DNA from: CAXBNV01 sp963977185
GTDB lineage: Bacteria; Pseudomonadota; Gammaproteobacteria; JAGOUU01
DNA length: 5,553 nt
Assembly: GCA_963977185.1 (NCBI GenBank)
Contig: CAXBNV010000055.1
Span: 1 to 5,553, forward strand
Reading direction: 5' to 3'
The notes beneath the pieces were generated by a model. It was not told the origin of the DNA. It worked only from the letters and a program-made list of their open reading frames with translations, and did no database searches. This document shows positions 5,504 through 5,553 of this stretch, one piece after another; the stretch's first letter is position 1; each line of letters opens with the position of its first letter. Both the position numbers and the translations under genes were made by a program.

Positions 5504-5553
5504 GTATCCCCTCATTTTTAAACAAAATATTGATCTGAACTGATATTATTCAA

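Noticed and set aside
5504..5553. Terminator for the 789-aa gene
   Set aside because: No stem-loop followed by a T-run is visible in the 50 bases left in the window; the TTGA/TCAA ends near 5530-5553 are too short a pairing.

Overview
This window is strongly AT-rich throughout, by eye about 70-75% A+T. It combines a decaying IS66-family insertion sequence, a cytosolic-looking leucine-rich-repeat (LRR) protein, a large orphan protein and a long spacer with eroded coding traces. That mix fits an accessory region of an obligate or facultative intracellular bacterium, such as a Rickettsiales-like alphaproteobacterium or another amoeba/protist endosymbiont. This is inferred from composition and gene content only. 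No rRNA, tRNA or housekeeping gene is present to fix the taxon.

Layout. (1) Positions 1-709, minus strand: an IS66 remnant. The 3' part of tnpA is followed by a tnpB whose first ~54 codons are joined in frame to the N-terminal region of the tnpC transposase. The tnpC part then meets an in-frame stop and, further on, a one-base frameshift before leaving the window at its left edge. (2) Positions 719-991, plus: a 90-aa protein with a strong Shine-Dalgarno (SD) site and a possible compact XRE-like helix-turn-helix, beginning right at the edge of the IS remnant. (3) Positions 992-1063, plus: a possible 23-codon ORF with its own SD, starting directly after the upstream stop and overlapping the next start. 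(4) Positions 1053-2540, plus: a 495-aa protein made almost entirely of sixteen 31-residue leucine-rich repeats of the ribonuclease-inhibitor type, a plausible host-directed effector or interaction scaffold. (5) Positions 2541-3133: a 593-base spacer with no intact gene, a patch of less AT-rich sequence and several short open frames, best read as gene debris. (6) Positions 3134-5503, plus: a 789-aa, mostly helical soluble protein that I cannot assign to a family. The last 50 bases show nothing recognisable.

How the parts may work together: genes 719-991 and 1053-2540 are close, co-directional and could be one transcript, with the short ORF coupling their translation. The 789-aa gene lies beyond the decayed spacer and is probably transcribed on its own. 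No defence system, CRISPR array, toxin-antitoxin pair or biosynthetic cluster can be supported. The most unusual items are the in-frame tnpB-tnpC deletion fusion, the very regular LRR solenoid with one five-residue shortened unit, and the large orphan protein.
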